DNA of 64,000 nt from Azophilus sp965199705. GTDB lineage: Bacteria; Pseudomonadota; Gammaproteobacteria; Pseudomonadales; Azotimanducaceae. A model generated the notes under the pieces. That model made no database searches. It had not been told where the DNA came from and saw only the letters and a program-made list of their open reading frames with translations. Positions 51,809 to 60,082 of the stretch are shown one piece after another (position 1 is the first letter of the stretch; the number at the start of each line of letters is the position of its first letter). A program made the translations under genes and the position numbers. The stretch spans positions 1,116,001 to 1,180,000 of the forward strand of contig OZ241359.1 of assembly GCA_965199705.1 (NCBI GenBank). Direction: 5' to 3'.

Positions 51809-52486
51809 ATGGACGGCATTCACGATCTGGGTGGCAAGCAGGGCTTTGGCGCTGTTGACCATGTCGCGGACGAACCCGCCTTTCATGAACGCTGGGAAGC
51901 GGCGGTGTATGCGTGCATGCGCGCGCTGGCGTCCGCGGGTGTGCTGCGCAACCTCGATCAGTTTCGCCACGCGGTCGAGCGCATTGACCCAATCGCCTAT
52001 CTCGATCACACCTATTATGGCCGTTGGCTCGGCGGCATCGAGACTCTGCTGGTGGAGGGTGGGGTCGTTTCCCAGGCCGAGATCAAGGCGCGGATTCGGC
52101 AAAGCGACGGCGACATAGGGCGTGTGGCGGCGCAACCATCGGATGCGCCAGACCGCGTGGAATATTCGCCTGCCGGCCCGGGCGCGCGCCGGCCGCTGGC
52201 GGCAGCGCCGAAGTTCGCGGTCGGCGATGAGGTGCTGACGCGGGCTACGCCGTCCGACGGCCACACTCGATTGCCGGCTTATGCGCGCGGCAGGAGGGGC
52301 AGGGTGGTTGCCTGGCACGCGGGCTGGGTGTTGCCGGACAGCAATGCACACGGTCTCGGAGAACAACCCGCCCACCTCTATACAGTGCGCTTCTCCGCCC
52401 AAACGCTCTGGGGCGACGAGGCGGAGCCGGGGGCATCGGTCTGCGTGGACCTGTTTGAACCCTATCTGCATGAGATCAGAAGATGA
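51809..52486 (+). CDS. nthB: Nitrile hydratase, beta subunit
   Basis: 225 residues. The N-terminus MDGIHDLGGKQGFGAV is the beta-subunit hallmark. AFHERWEAAVYACMRAL and DHTYYGRWLGGIETLLVEGGVVS follow, and the C-terminal SH3-like barrel reads FAVGDEVLTRA...HTRLPAYARGRRGRV...YTVRFSAQTLWG. It hydrates nitriles to amides with the alpha subunit. The beta-then-alpha order is usual for cobalt-type enzymes. Its stop overlaps the nthA start (ATGA). Confidence 0.93.
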   Translation: MDGIHDLGGKQGFGAVDHVADEPAFHERWEAAVYACMRALASAGVLRNLDQFRHAVERIDPIAYLDHTYYGRWLGGIETLLVEGGVVSQAEIKARIRQSDGDIGRVAAQPSDAPDRVEYSPAGPGARRPLAAAPKFAVGDEVLTRATPSDGHTRLPAYARGRRGRVVAWHAGWVLPDSNAHGLGEQPAHLYTVRFSAQTLWGDEAEPGASVCVDLFEPYLHEIRR

Positions 52487-53052
52487 GTGATCCGAAACCC
52501 CAGGCGTTGCGCGCCGAAGCTCTGGAATCCATCCTCGTCGAGCGCGGCCTGCTCCAGTCGGAGGCGGTTGATGATGTGATCGCGCTCTTCAATGAACGGG
52601 TTGGGCCCATGCATGGCGCCCTGGTGGTCGCCAGGGCATGGCGAGACCCGGCGTTCAAGGCTCGATTGCTGGAGGACGGCACACAAGCCATCAAGTCCTT
52701 CAACTTCGCCGGCGGTCAAGTGGACAAGCTGGTCGTCGTCGAGAACACGCCGGACGTACACAATGTGGTGGTTTGCACCCTCTGCTCCTGCTATCCGTGG
52801 GCGCTGCTTGGGCTACCGCCCCGCTGGTACAAGGATCCGGCCTACCGCTCCAGGGTGGTGCGCACGCCGCGTGCCGTGCTCTCGGAATTCGGCCTGCATC
52901 TGCCGTCGGAAACGGAAATCCGGGTATGGGATTCCAGCGCTGAGGTTCGCTATCTGGTCTTGCCGCAACCGCCGTCGGACGCAGATTCGCTCACCGACGA
53001 AGCGCTGCTTCAGCGCATCAGCCGCGACGCCATGGTCGGCGTGGCTTTTTAG
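52483..53052 (+). CDS. nthA: Nitrile hydratase, alpha subunit (cobalt type)
   Basis: 189 residues. The metal site VCTLCSCYPW (Cys98, Cys101, Cys103) is intact. Thr after the first Cys marks the cobalt type; iron enzymes have Ser there. AFKARLLEDGTQAI, WYKDPAYRSRVVRTPRAVL and GLHLPSETEIRVWDSSAEVRYLVLPQPP are further family blocks. Maturation normally needs an accessory protein encoded just downstream. That gene is instead found at 59649-59981, beyond a defence block. Confidence 0.95.
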   Translation: MSDPKPQALRAEALESILVERGLLQSEAVDDVIALFNERVGPMHGALVVARAWRDPAFKARLLEDGTQAIKSFNFAGGQVDKLVVVENTPDVHNVVVCTLCSCYPWALLGLPPRWYKDPAYRSRVVRTPRAVLSEFGLHLPSETEIRVWDSSAEVRYLVLPQPPSDADSLTDEALLQRISRDAMVGVAF

Positions 53053-53206
53053 CCAGGACTTGCGCCAGGGGCTGCAAGAGCCGGGAATCGGCAGTGAATG
53101 CGATTCAGATCGTTAAGGCGAGAACGGCTGTTGCCCCATGCTGTGATTGGCCTGCGCGGTTCTCCTGGCGTATGCTGGCTCGCTAGTCTGATCATCCAGC
53201 GTCACT

Positions 53207-54271
53207 GTGATAGTCCGCACCTTTGAAGCCTCCGCTTGCTTGGGCAATTACTTGGAGGGAGCAGAGCATTTGCCTCTGCTGGTGGCAGGTGATGCACTGA
53301 AGGTGCTGCGTAGCTTTCCATCTGAGACGTTTGACTGCTGCATGACAAGCCCGCCGTACTGGGGGAAGCGTGAGTACAGCAGTGGCGGCATTGGGCTTGA
53401 GGGGCGTCACCTCGACTTTGTCGCCAGCGTCAGCTCGGTCTGTTCAGAAATCAAGCGTGTACTGAAGCCCACCGGCTCCCTGTGGCTGAATATTGGCGAT
53501 TCCTACCGCCAAAAGAATTTACTGGGTATTCCGTGGCGAATCGCAATCGAACTAACGGACGTCCAAGGCTGGACACTGCGTAACAGCGTGGTTTGGAACA
53601 AGGTCAAGGGCGGATTGGACAACTCCAAGGATCGGCTGCGTAACGTGCATGAACAAATATTTCACTTCGTCAAGAGGCCGCAGGGGTACTACTATGATGC
53701 TGACGCCATTCGGAGCAAACCCAACTCGGCAAGAGTGGTCAAAGGAGCAGTCGTCTCCGCCAGTGGTGTGCGTGGCGTGCGCTATCAGCGGCAGTTGGAG
53801 TTGTCCACAGAGTTGACCGATCAGCAGAAGCAACAAGCGCTTTCGGAGCTGAATGACACGCTGGCTTTGGTGGCTGATGGCAAGATCGCAGACTTCCGAA
53901 TGATCATTCGGGGACAACAGCGCACGACCCACTCTGATTCTGCACGTGTGTCGGGAAGGGCGAAGGAACTCCTGGACAAAGGCTTCTATTTCCTGAAGTA
54001 CCATCCCAACGGCAGTAAACCGGGGGATGTTTGGGACATCTTGCCCGAGGACACGCAGAGGCGCACAAAGCACTTCGCTGCTTACCCTGAAGATCTTTGC
54101 AAAATTCCCATTCTCGCCACTTCGCCGCCGGGTGGCGTGGTGCTTGATCCCTTCTGTGGAACGGGAACGACGATGTATGTTGCCAATCGTCTCGGGAGAA
54201 AGTCGGTGGGAATTGACTTGTCCCGAGACTATCTGGAAATGGCTCGGGAGAGATCGAGAGGCCTGTTTTAA
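53207..54271 (+). CDS. DNA methyltransferase of a type II restriction system (N4-cytosine/N6-adenine class)
   Basis: 354 residues from GTG 53207. Catalytic motif IV TSPPYW (47-52) comes before the SAM-binding motif VVLDPFCGTGTT near the C-terminus, so this is the beta order of motifs. SPPY is most common in N4-cytosine methylases. A central segment (about residues 170-240) looks like the target-recognition region. It ends three bases before the endonuclease gene. Confidence 0.87.
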   Translation: MIVRTFEASACLGNYLEGAEHLPLLVAGDALKVLRSFPSETFDCCMTSPPYWGKREYSSGGIGLEGRHLDFVASVSSVCSEIKRVLKPTGSLWLNIGDSYRQKNLLGIPWRIAIELTDVQGWTLRNSVVWNKVKGGLDNSKDRLRNVHEQIFHFVKRPQGYYYDADAIRSKPNSARVVKGAVVSASGVRGVRYQRQLELSTELTDQQKQQALSELNDTLALVADGKIADFRMIIRGQQRTTHSDSARVSGRAKELLDKGFYFLKYHPNGSKPGDVWDILPEDTQRRTKHFAAYPEDLCKIPILATSPPGGVVLDPFCGTGTTMYVANRLGRKSVGIDLSRDYLEMARERSRGLF

Positions 54272-54274
54272 AAG

Positions 54275-55114
54275 ATGAGTGACGTACTGGAATTGTTTGG
54301 TCAACCCTCATCAGCCGACTCGAATTGGGAGTCGATTGTGGTGTCGCAGGCCTGTCCCTTTTTGGGCCGGAGGTGTGTCAAAGTCAGGAAGAGTGAACCA
54401 GAAGTGTCGATCGGAACCTGTTCAGTCACCCACGGCAGGGACAAACGACCCATGATTATCTGTCCCTTTCGGTTACTTGAACGTAGGCAGATTTTTCTCG
54501 ACTGCATCCACTTGCTGCTATCGCACGAGCCAGGAAACCAGCTACACATTGTGCCTGAAGTGACGGTTCCGGGCGGTAGTGTTGACTACTTCCTCGCATC
54601 GGCCACAAACGGAAAGGTCAGGGACTTTGTGGGGATAGAAATACAAGCATTGGACACGACGGGGACCGTCTGGCCAGCTCGGCAGCGCTTTCTTGAGCAG
54701 GTATGGGATGCGGGTGTTCGGGATTCGAGCCAGCCATACCGAACGTATGGAATGAACTGGAAGATGACCGCCAAGACGACGTTGATCCAGATGCATCACA
54801 AGATTCAGACGTTCGAGGCGATCAATCGCCGTTTGGTGCTGGTCATGCAGGATCGCCTGTTGCAGTACCTGAAGGATGCTTTTGACTTCGGCCATGTTGG
54901 CGTAGCCAACGTCGGTGATGCAATGCACTTTCACTCATATCGGTTTGGTGAATGCGATGGCCATTTCAACATTGATCTGGTCTCCCGTTTAAGCACTGGA
55001 GCGGAAGGCGTGGGCGTTTGCCTCGGTCTGAAGGCGGATCCCAAGGTTGAATTCACCAGCATCGCGCTGGAAGTGGAACGGAAACTCTCGCGGGAGACTG
55101 TGTTCAGGATTTGA
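54275..55114 (+). CDS. NotI-family type II restriction endonuclease
   Basis: 279 residues. CVKVRKSEPEVSIGTCSV and IICPFRLLERRQIF resemble the NotI family. Four cysteines (27, 34, 49, 63) could form the small metal site known in NotI. The catalytic region HIVPEVTVPGGSVDYFLAS...FVGIEIQA gives Glu95, Asp104 and an E-x-Q (122-124) variant of the usual E-x-K. NotI itself cuts a GC-only 8-base site; the target here is unknown. Three bases downstream of its presumed methylase. Confidence 0.75.
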   Translation: MSDVLELFGQPSSADSNWESIVVSQACPFLGRRCVKVRKSEPEVSIGTCSVTHGRDKRPMIICPFRLLERRQIFLDCIHLLLSHEPGNQLHIVPEVTVPGGSVDYFLASATNGKVRDFVGIEIQALDTTGTVWPARQRFLEQVWDAGVRDSSQPYRTYGMNWKMTAKTTLIQMHHKIQTFEAINRRLVLVMQDRLLQYLKDAFDFGHVGVANVGDAMHFHSYRFGECDGHFNIDLVSRLSTGAEGVGVCLGLKADPKVEFTSIALEVERKLSRETVFRI

Positions 55115-55257
55115 AGCAACTGTGGCAACCGGGAGTCAGATTCCAGGGCGCAGGTGACTGGCAACTGAAAGCCGCATGCCTTTAACTCTTGAACCCGGGC
55201 CTTCGAGATCAGCCGTAGACAGAAAGCGTATTCATTGATGGAGAATTGTCGTAACCG

Positions 55258-57114
55258 ATGAACTTGGTTCGCTTGCAGATCAGCAATTTCCGGGGAATTC
55301 GGTCCGCCGATTTGCTTCTTCCTCAACACGCGGTTCTTGTTGGTGACAGCAACACGGGCAAGACCACTTTGCTGGAGGCGGTGGACTTGGTCTTGGGCCC
55401 CGATCGTCTCAGTCGACGACCGCCTATCGACGAACACGACTTCTTTCAAGGATTGTACAGGGTCAACTCGGCGGCCGAAGAGTTAACCGGTTGCACTAGG
55501 AGTGACGCGGAAAGCGACAGTGCGGAGGTGGCTCCAGATTCGGAGATTCAGGTCGCCGGATCCGAAGTGACTCGAATAGAGATTGATGTGACCATTGTCA
55601 ACCTTGGCGACGAGCAGAAGGCCCGATTCGGCGACTATATCGAGTTCTGGGATTCGAACAAAGAGGAGATCTATGACAGACCCGAAGTTTCTGGCATCGA
55701 TCAAGCTCATGTCACAGAGGCGCTTCGTGTCTCCTTTCACGGTTGGTACGATGAAGAGGAGGACGATTTCGAGGGTGTGACCTACTTCACCCGCACGCTT
55801 TCGGAAAACGAGCAACCCGTAACGTTCTCAAGACGGGACAAGCAAGCGTGTGGCTTTCTATATCTCCGTTCTCTCCGCACAGGGTCCCGTGCGCTGAGCT
55901 TGGAGCGCGGCAGTCTGCTCGACGTCATTCTGAGGTTGAAGGAAGTTCGACCGCAGATGTGGGAAGGTGTGCTCCAAAGACTCTCATCAATGTCGGTCGC
56001 GGATGACCCGGTGCTCGGAGTTTCGCCCGTTCTTGAGAGTATCAACACAGCACTCAAGAAATATGTGCCAAAAGAGTGGGGCGTCGAGCCTCATCTCAAG
56101 GTATCCAATCTTACTCGCGAACATCTGCGAAAGATCTTGACGGCGTTTATCGCAACGGATGACGGAGATCATGCGGCGCCGTTTTATCGACAAGGTGCTG
56201 GAACGATCAATATGCTCGTTTTGGCGATGCTGTCTCAAATAGCTGAAGATAAAGGGAACGTCATTTTCGCCATGGAAGAGCCGGAAACGGCGATACCTCC
56301 CTATGCGCAAAAACGCATCGTTCACGAAGTGCGCCGATTAGCCACTCAGGCTCTGTTTACATCCCACTCGCCCTACGTGATTGAGGAATTTCCCCCGGAA
56401 GATACAGTCGTGCTCACGCGCACTGCGGATGGTTGTCTGAATCAGCGGATCCTTGAGCTACCTGACAGCGTCAAACTGAAACGTTACCGGCAGGAGTTTC
56501 GAACCCGCTATTGCGAAGCATTGCTGTCCCGTCGTGTCCTTGTGGCCGAGGGAGCCACGGAAGCGTCGGCTTTTCCGGTCGCATGCCGCCGACTGGAGGA
56601 AATAAGGCCAGATACCTATTCGTCGCTTGAATCTCTTGGCGTATGCACCGTCGACGTTGGAGGCGACGCGAACATCCCCGAAGTGGCGCAGTTCTATAAG
56701 GATCTGAAAAAGAGTGTATATGCTCTCTGTGACAAGCAGGAAAAAGACAGCAAGGCCCGGATCATGGACCGGGTTGATTTGCTGCTCATGCATCCAGGGC
56801 GGGGTTTTGAATCCATGGTGCTGACCGGCACTACCGAGGATGCCCTTGCGCGATTTGCAAATCAGATTGATTGGCCCCCTCACTTGAAACAGAAGTATCC
56901 AGATTGGAAGGTGGATATATCTAATGCAATGCGTGACTATTTTGGCTGGGCAAAGGGCAACTGGGGCATTGCTGACTTCCTCGCTCAATGTACGGAAGAA
57001 GAAATCCCGGGGTGGCTCCGGACAGCGGCGATAGAGTTGGCGAAAAAATGCACTTCCGATCCAACCACACTGGGAGATATTCAACCAAAGTCAGATTCTG
57101 ATGAACCTGACTAG
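55258..57114 (+). CDS. gajA: Gabija-like GajA: OLD-family ATPase/TOPRIM nuclease
   Basis: 618 residues. The split ABC ATPase has Walker A VGDSNTGKTTLL (near residue 30), a signature-like QGAGTINMLVLAML, Walker B VIFAMEEPETAI and TSHSPYV. The C-terminal TOPRIM domain starts RRVLVAEGATEASAFPVA; the second acidic motif reads ALCDKQEKD, where a DxD would be expected. GajA is a nucleotide-sensing DNA nuclease in the Gabija anti-phage system. Here it overlaps a UvrD-like helicase gene by 14 bases, the Gabija arrangement. A lone OLD/helicase pair of another class is the alternative. Confidence 0.78.
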   Translation: MNLVRLQISNFRGIRSADLLLPQHAVLVGDSNTGKTTLLEAVDLVLGPDRLSRRPPIDEHDFFQGLYRVNSAAEELTGCTRSDAESDSAEVAPDSEIQVAGSEVTRIEIDVTIVNLGDEQKARFGDYIEFWDSNKEEIYDRPEVSGIDQAHVTEALRVSFHGWYDEEEDDFEGVTYFTRTLSENEQPVTFSRRDKQACGFLYLRSLRTGSRALSLERGSLLDVILRLKEVRPQMWEGVLQRLSSMSVADDPVLGVSPVLESINTALKKYVPKEWGVEPHLKVSNLTREHLRKILTAFIATDDGDHAAPFYRQGAGTINMLVLAMLSQIAEDKGNVIFAMEEPETAIPPYAQKRIVHEVRRLATQALFTSHSPYVIEEFPPEDTVVLTRTADGCLNQRILELPDSVKLKRYRQEFRTRYCEALLSRRVLVAEGATEASAFPVACRRLEEIRPDTYSSLESLGVCTVDVGGDANIPEVAQFYKDLKKSVYALCDKQEKDSKARIMDRVDLLLMHPGRGFESMVLTGTTEDALARFANQIDWPPHLKQKYPDWKVDISNAMRDYFGWAKGNWGIADFLAQCTEEEIPGWLRTAAIELAKKCTSDPTTLGDIQPKSDSDEPD

Positions 57115-58903
57115 CGGGCAACAGGACGTGATGGCGGCAAGCGGACATCTTCTTGTTACAGGCGGTCCCGGTTCTGGCAAGACAACCATATCCATTCTTA
57201 AGGCAGATCAGGTCATTGAGAAGGACGGTGGGCCAGGCCAACAGGTTCTTTTTCTGAGCTTCGCTCGTGCATCTGTATCGCGAACAGTTGAAGCTATTGA
57301 GTTCGAGCAGACAATCCCGCTTGAGCGGAAGCGGCAGATTAGAGTCGAGACCTACCATTCTTTCTTTTGGCGGATTCTGAAGGCTCACGGGTATCTCATC
57401 GGACTACCTCGACGGATTGAGATTCTGACTCCGGCCGCTGAGGCCGTAAGACTTTCCGACGCGAGGCTAAATTTCTCCACCGAAAACCATGATGAGAATA
57501 ACGGGGTAAGTAGGGAGAAGGCAATACGGCAACGTTTAGCGATTGATGAGGGGCGAGTCTGTTTTGATCTGTTTGCGCTATTCGTAGGTGAAATTCTTCA
57601 TGGAAGTGAACGCCTCCGCCGCCTTGTTGCGACCAGGTTTCCCGCTGTTGTCATCGACGAGTTTCAAGATACGAACGAGGAACAGTGGCGTGTCTTGCAA
57701 GCCTTGGGATCAGTCTGTCGTTTAATCGCCTTGGCAGATCCAGAACAGCGCATCTACGACTGGATTGGTGCTGACCCAGCTCGCTTGGACCAGTTTCGCG
57801 ACGCCTTTTCGCCAAAGGAATTGCAGCTCGGTGCCGACAATCATCGGAGCTCTGGAACAGAAATTGTTGAATTTGGAAACGATGTGCTCAGCGGCACGTT
57901 TCGTCGGACAAAATATAGGGGTGTTAGCTGCGAGTCGTTTGAGCCGTTTCAAACTCGGGCGATGGCAAAGCTGATAACGACGATTTATGCGGCTCGCAGG
58001 CGGTTGATCAAGGCGCGACCTGCCGGCTGGTCTCTGGCCATTCTGGTACCAACGAAAAAGATGACTCGTTTGGTTTCAGATGCCTTGCGCGCACCACCTG
58101 CCGGGATGGATGACATTGCACACTCTGCAGTTATTGATATGGAGGGTCCAATACTCGCTGCCGAAGTAATTGCGTTCCTGCTTCAGCCTGGCACCGGTGA
58201 TCGCCACTGCTCCCAATTCATCCAACTGGTGTGCGACTACTTTCATGGAAAGAACGGTAGTCGACCAACACAGGCCGCTTTCAATCAGGCTGCCAATATC
58301 CGTAAAGCTCATGAAAATTGGATGGCCCGTCGTTCTGGCGGCAAGGCTATCCGTAAGGGGAGCGTTCTCGTTTCTATGCTGGAAGTTTACGAGCGGACGC
58401 GTCACCTCGGTCTTAGTGGTGACCCGAGTCGGGACTGGCGGTCCATGCGGTCCGTTTTGGAGCTTGGTGCGTGCAGGAGACTTAATGACATAGCCCAGGC
58501 GGTTCGAAGTATTCGCATCCTCAGCAGAGGAACGCTACTCCGTCGAGAACTGTCCGAAGATTGGCGGAATAATGGGGGCTATATCAACGCTCGGGCCATA
58601 GTTGAACGGGCGTTTGTTCAGCAACACTTCTCCACTAGCGTAAATCCTGAAGACGGAGTCGTCGTGATGAATATGCATAAAGCGAAGGGAAAACAGTTTG
58701 ACGAAGTGATTATATTTGAGGGTTGGCCGAGGAAGCAGGGTCAGGGAATCTACAACCCCGATCGTATTGTCCGATCCAATTCCAAAGCCTGTATCGATAG
58801 TCAAGCAAGGCAAAATTTACGTGTCAGTTTGACTCGCGCCAGAACTATGACCACAATTCTGACTCCAAGTACTGATCCTTGCGTTCTGCTGATACCGGCT
58901 TGA
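57101..58903 (+). CDS. gajB: Gabija-like GajB: UvrD/PcrA-type helicase
   Basis: 600 residues. Superfamily 1 motifs in order: I TGGPGSGKTTISIL, Ic-like YHSFFWRIL, II AVVIDEFQDTNEEQWRVL, III IALADPEQRIYDWIG, IV LGADNHRSSGTEI, V VVVMNMHKAKGKQFDEVII, VI LRVSLTRARTMTTIL. All look intact. Longer than the original GajB (about 500 residues). Translationally coupled to gajA; low G+C like the rest of the block. Confidence 0.78.
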   Translation: MNLTSGQQDVMAASGHLLVTGGPGSGKTTISILKADQVIEKDGGPGQQVLFLSFARASVSRTVEAIEFEQTIPLERKRQIRVETYHSFFWRILKAHGYLIGLPRRIEILTPAAEAVRLSDARLNFSTENHDENNGVSREKAIRQRLAIDEGRVCFDLFALFVGEILHGSERLRRLVATRFPAVVIDEFQDTNEEQWRVLQALGSVCRLIALADPEQRIYDWIGADPARLDQFRDAFSPKELQLGADNHRSSGTEIVEFGNDVLSGTFRRTKYRGVSCESFEPFQTRAMAKLITTIYAARRRLIKARPAGWSLAILVPTKKMTRLVSDALRAPPAGMDDIAHSAVIDMEGPILAAEVIAFLLQPGTGDRHCSQFIQLVCDYFHGKNGSRPTQAAFNQAANIRKAHENWMARRSGGKAIRKGSVLVSMLEVYERTRHLGLSGDPSRDWRSMRSVLELGACRRLNDIAQAVRSIRILSRGTLLRRELSEDWRNNGGYINARAIVERAFVQQHFSTSVNPEDGVVVMNMHKAKGKQFDEVIIFEGWPRKQGQGIYNPDRIVRSNSKACIDSQARQNLRVSLTRARTMTTILTPSTDPCVLLIPA

Positions 58904-59662
58904 GTGAAGTGGCGCAAGGGTGCGACGCGTCGCCTACGCACTGATGTTACGGTGGCGGCCAGCCCGATTGCCGAAGCCCTTGCCTTTGAGTGGTGGCGCT
59001 TGTTTGGCCGTCGTGACGACGAGTTTCGGCTCCTCCGGCATCGCTCAGGTTATGCACTGCCCGACTTGCGCATGAGATTCGACGGCGAGCGGGTCATGAT
59101 GACTTGCGAACCAAGGGAGTATGTCAGTCCGCCGGTGTTTTTCTTTCAGAACGCCAATCAGGTGATGCCGAAGAACCAGGCCGAGTCCGAGATTGGTGAT
59201 TTGATCAACCAAGTTATTGATCGCTTTGGCAGTGTGGGCGTAGCAGGTTCGGCGCTTCAGTTGCGTTGGGAGCGGTCGAGTCATCCTTTGAGGACACCGA
59301 GGAGCGCGCCTTCTGCGAGGCGGCTGGCGCCATGGGGCTCTCGATCCCTACGAATTGCCGGATCAAGCCAAGCGGCGGCGTTCATTGAGCGGGCTGGAGC
59401 ATTGTTTGAGGGTGAGGCACTGTTGGAGTTCCTTTCTGGATTGCGAGGTTCGGCACAGTCGGCCGGGCAACAGGAATCCCTGCTGGAATGGGTGTCTGGG
59501 TGCGAAAAGCGTCCTCAATACACATCTTGCTTGCCCTTGCTTGGAGGCTTGCGGCAGGATGCGAATGAATTGACGCGGCGCAGCGCCCGTCCACCTTGGG
59601 GGTCGGTTCAACGGGCTGATCTGGCAAGCTCGGCGCTTGATGTGAGTGATGTCGTTGGATGA
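58904..59662 (+). pseudogene. Decayed gene with three single-base frame shifts; possible ImmA/IrrE-like remnant
   Basis: A 252-codon reading starts at GTG 58904, directly after gajB. It is convincing to about 59275 (KWRKGATRRLRTDVTV, EALAFEWWRLFGRR). The family-like text then continues in another frame (ESSFEDTEERAFCEAAGA, from 59278), then in the third (GALDPYELPDQAK, from 59334). It returns to the first frame (FIERAGALFEGEALLEFLSG, by 59372). Each step equals one missing base. The joined text resembles the N-terminal half of ImmA/IrrE-type proteins from memory. No HExxH is present, so the protease part is absent. Function is not secure. Confidence 0.55.
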
Positions 59663-59981
59663 GACCGACAAATTTGCGCTTGAAGGCCCTCTGGCGCCGC
59701 CCATGGTCAATGGCGAACTGGCTTTCGAGGAACCCTGGCAAGGGCGTGTGTTCGGCATGGCCTGGGCATTGTGCGAGAGTGGTTGCTATGAGTGGCGCGA
59801 GTTTCAGGCCAGCCTGATCGCCGCGATCGGGCAGGGCGACGCCAGTGCCGCTGCCTACTATGATCGCTTTCAGGAAGCCTTGGAATCGTTGCTGGCTGCC
59901 AAGGGGTTGGCCAGGCCGGAACATCTTGATGCCCGCAGCAACCTGCTTTCTCAGCGCCCGCATGGCCACGACCAGCATTGA
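59649..59981 (+). CDS. Nitrile hydratase accessory (activator) protein
   Basis: 110 residues from ATG 59649, or GTG one codon before. GELAFEEPWQGRVFGMAWALCESGCYEWREFQASLIAAIG and AYYDRFQEALESLLAAKGL match the small accessory proteins that help insert cobalt or fold the alpha subunit. These resemble the N-terminal half of beta subunits, as does this one. It is normally just after nthA; here about 6.6 kb separates them. The C-terminus is intact, so it may still be functional if expressed. Confidence 0.85.
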   Translation: MSLDETDKFALEGPLAPPMVNGELAFEEPWQGRVFGMAWALCESGCYEWREFQASLIAAIGQGDASAAAYYDRFQEALESLLAAKGLARPEHLDARSNLLSQRPHGHDQH

Positions 59982-60082
59982 CAGGGCGCATGGCGCTGCT
60001 TCGCGCATGGCGCTATATCCGGGGTGGCGGAAGTGACGGGTTGGTAACATGAGCGGCATCTCCTGACGCCGCCAACCAGGCC

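Larger units (their letters stand above)
53053..59645. other. Probable acquired defence block inserted in the nitrile hydratase operon
   Basis: The block lies between nthA and its accessory gene and contains a methyltransferase, a NotI-like endonuclease, a Gabija-like pair and a decayed gene. It is visibly more AT-rich: bases 57241-57300 count to 27 G+C of 60, against 39 of 60 for 15241-15300 in the division cluster. No integrase, tRNA or clear target duplication is seen at the edges. Exact ends are uncertain, especially on the right. Confidence 0.65.

Noticed and set aside
53053..53206. tRNA or integrase attachment site at the left edge of the defence block
   Set aside because: No tRNA-like cloverleaf, integrase gene or direct repeat with the right edge could be found.
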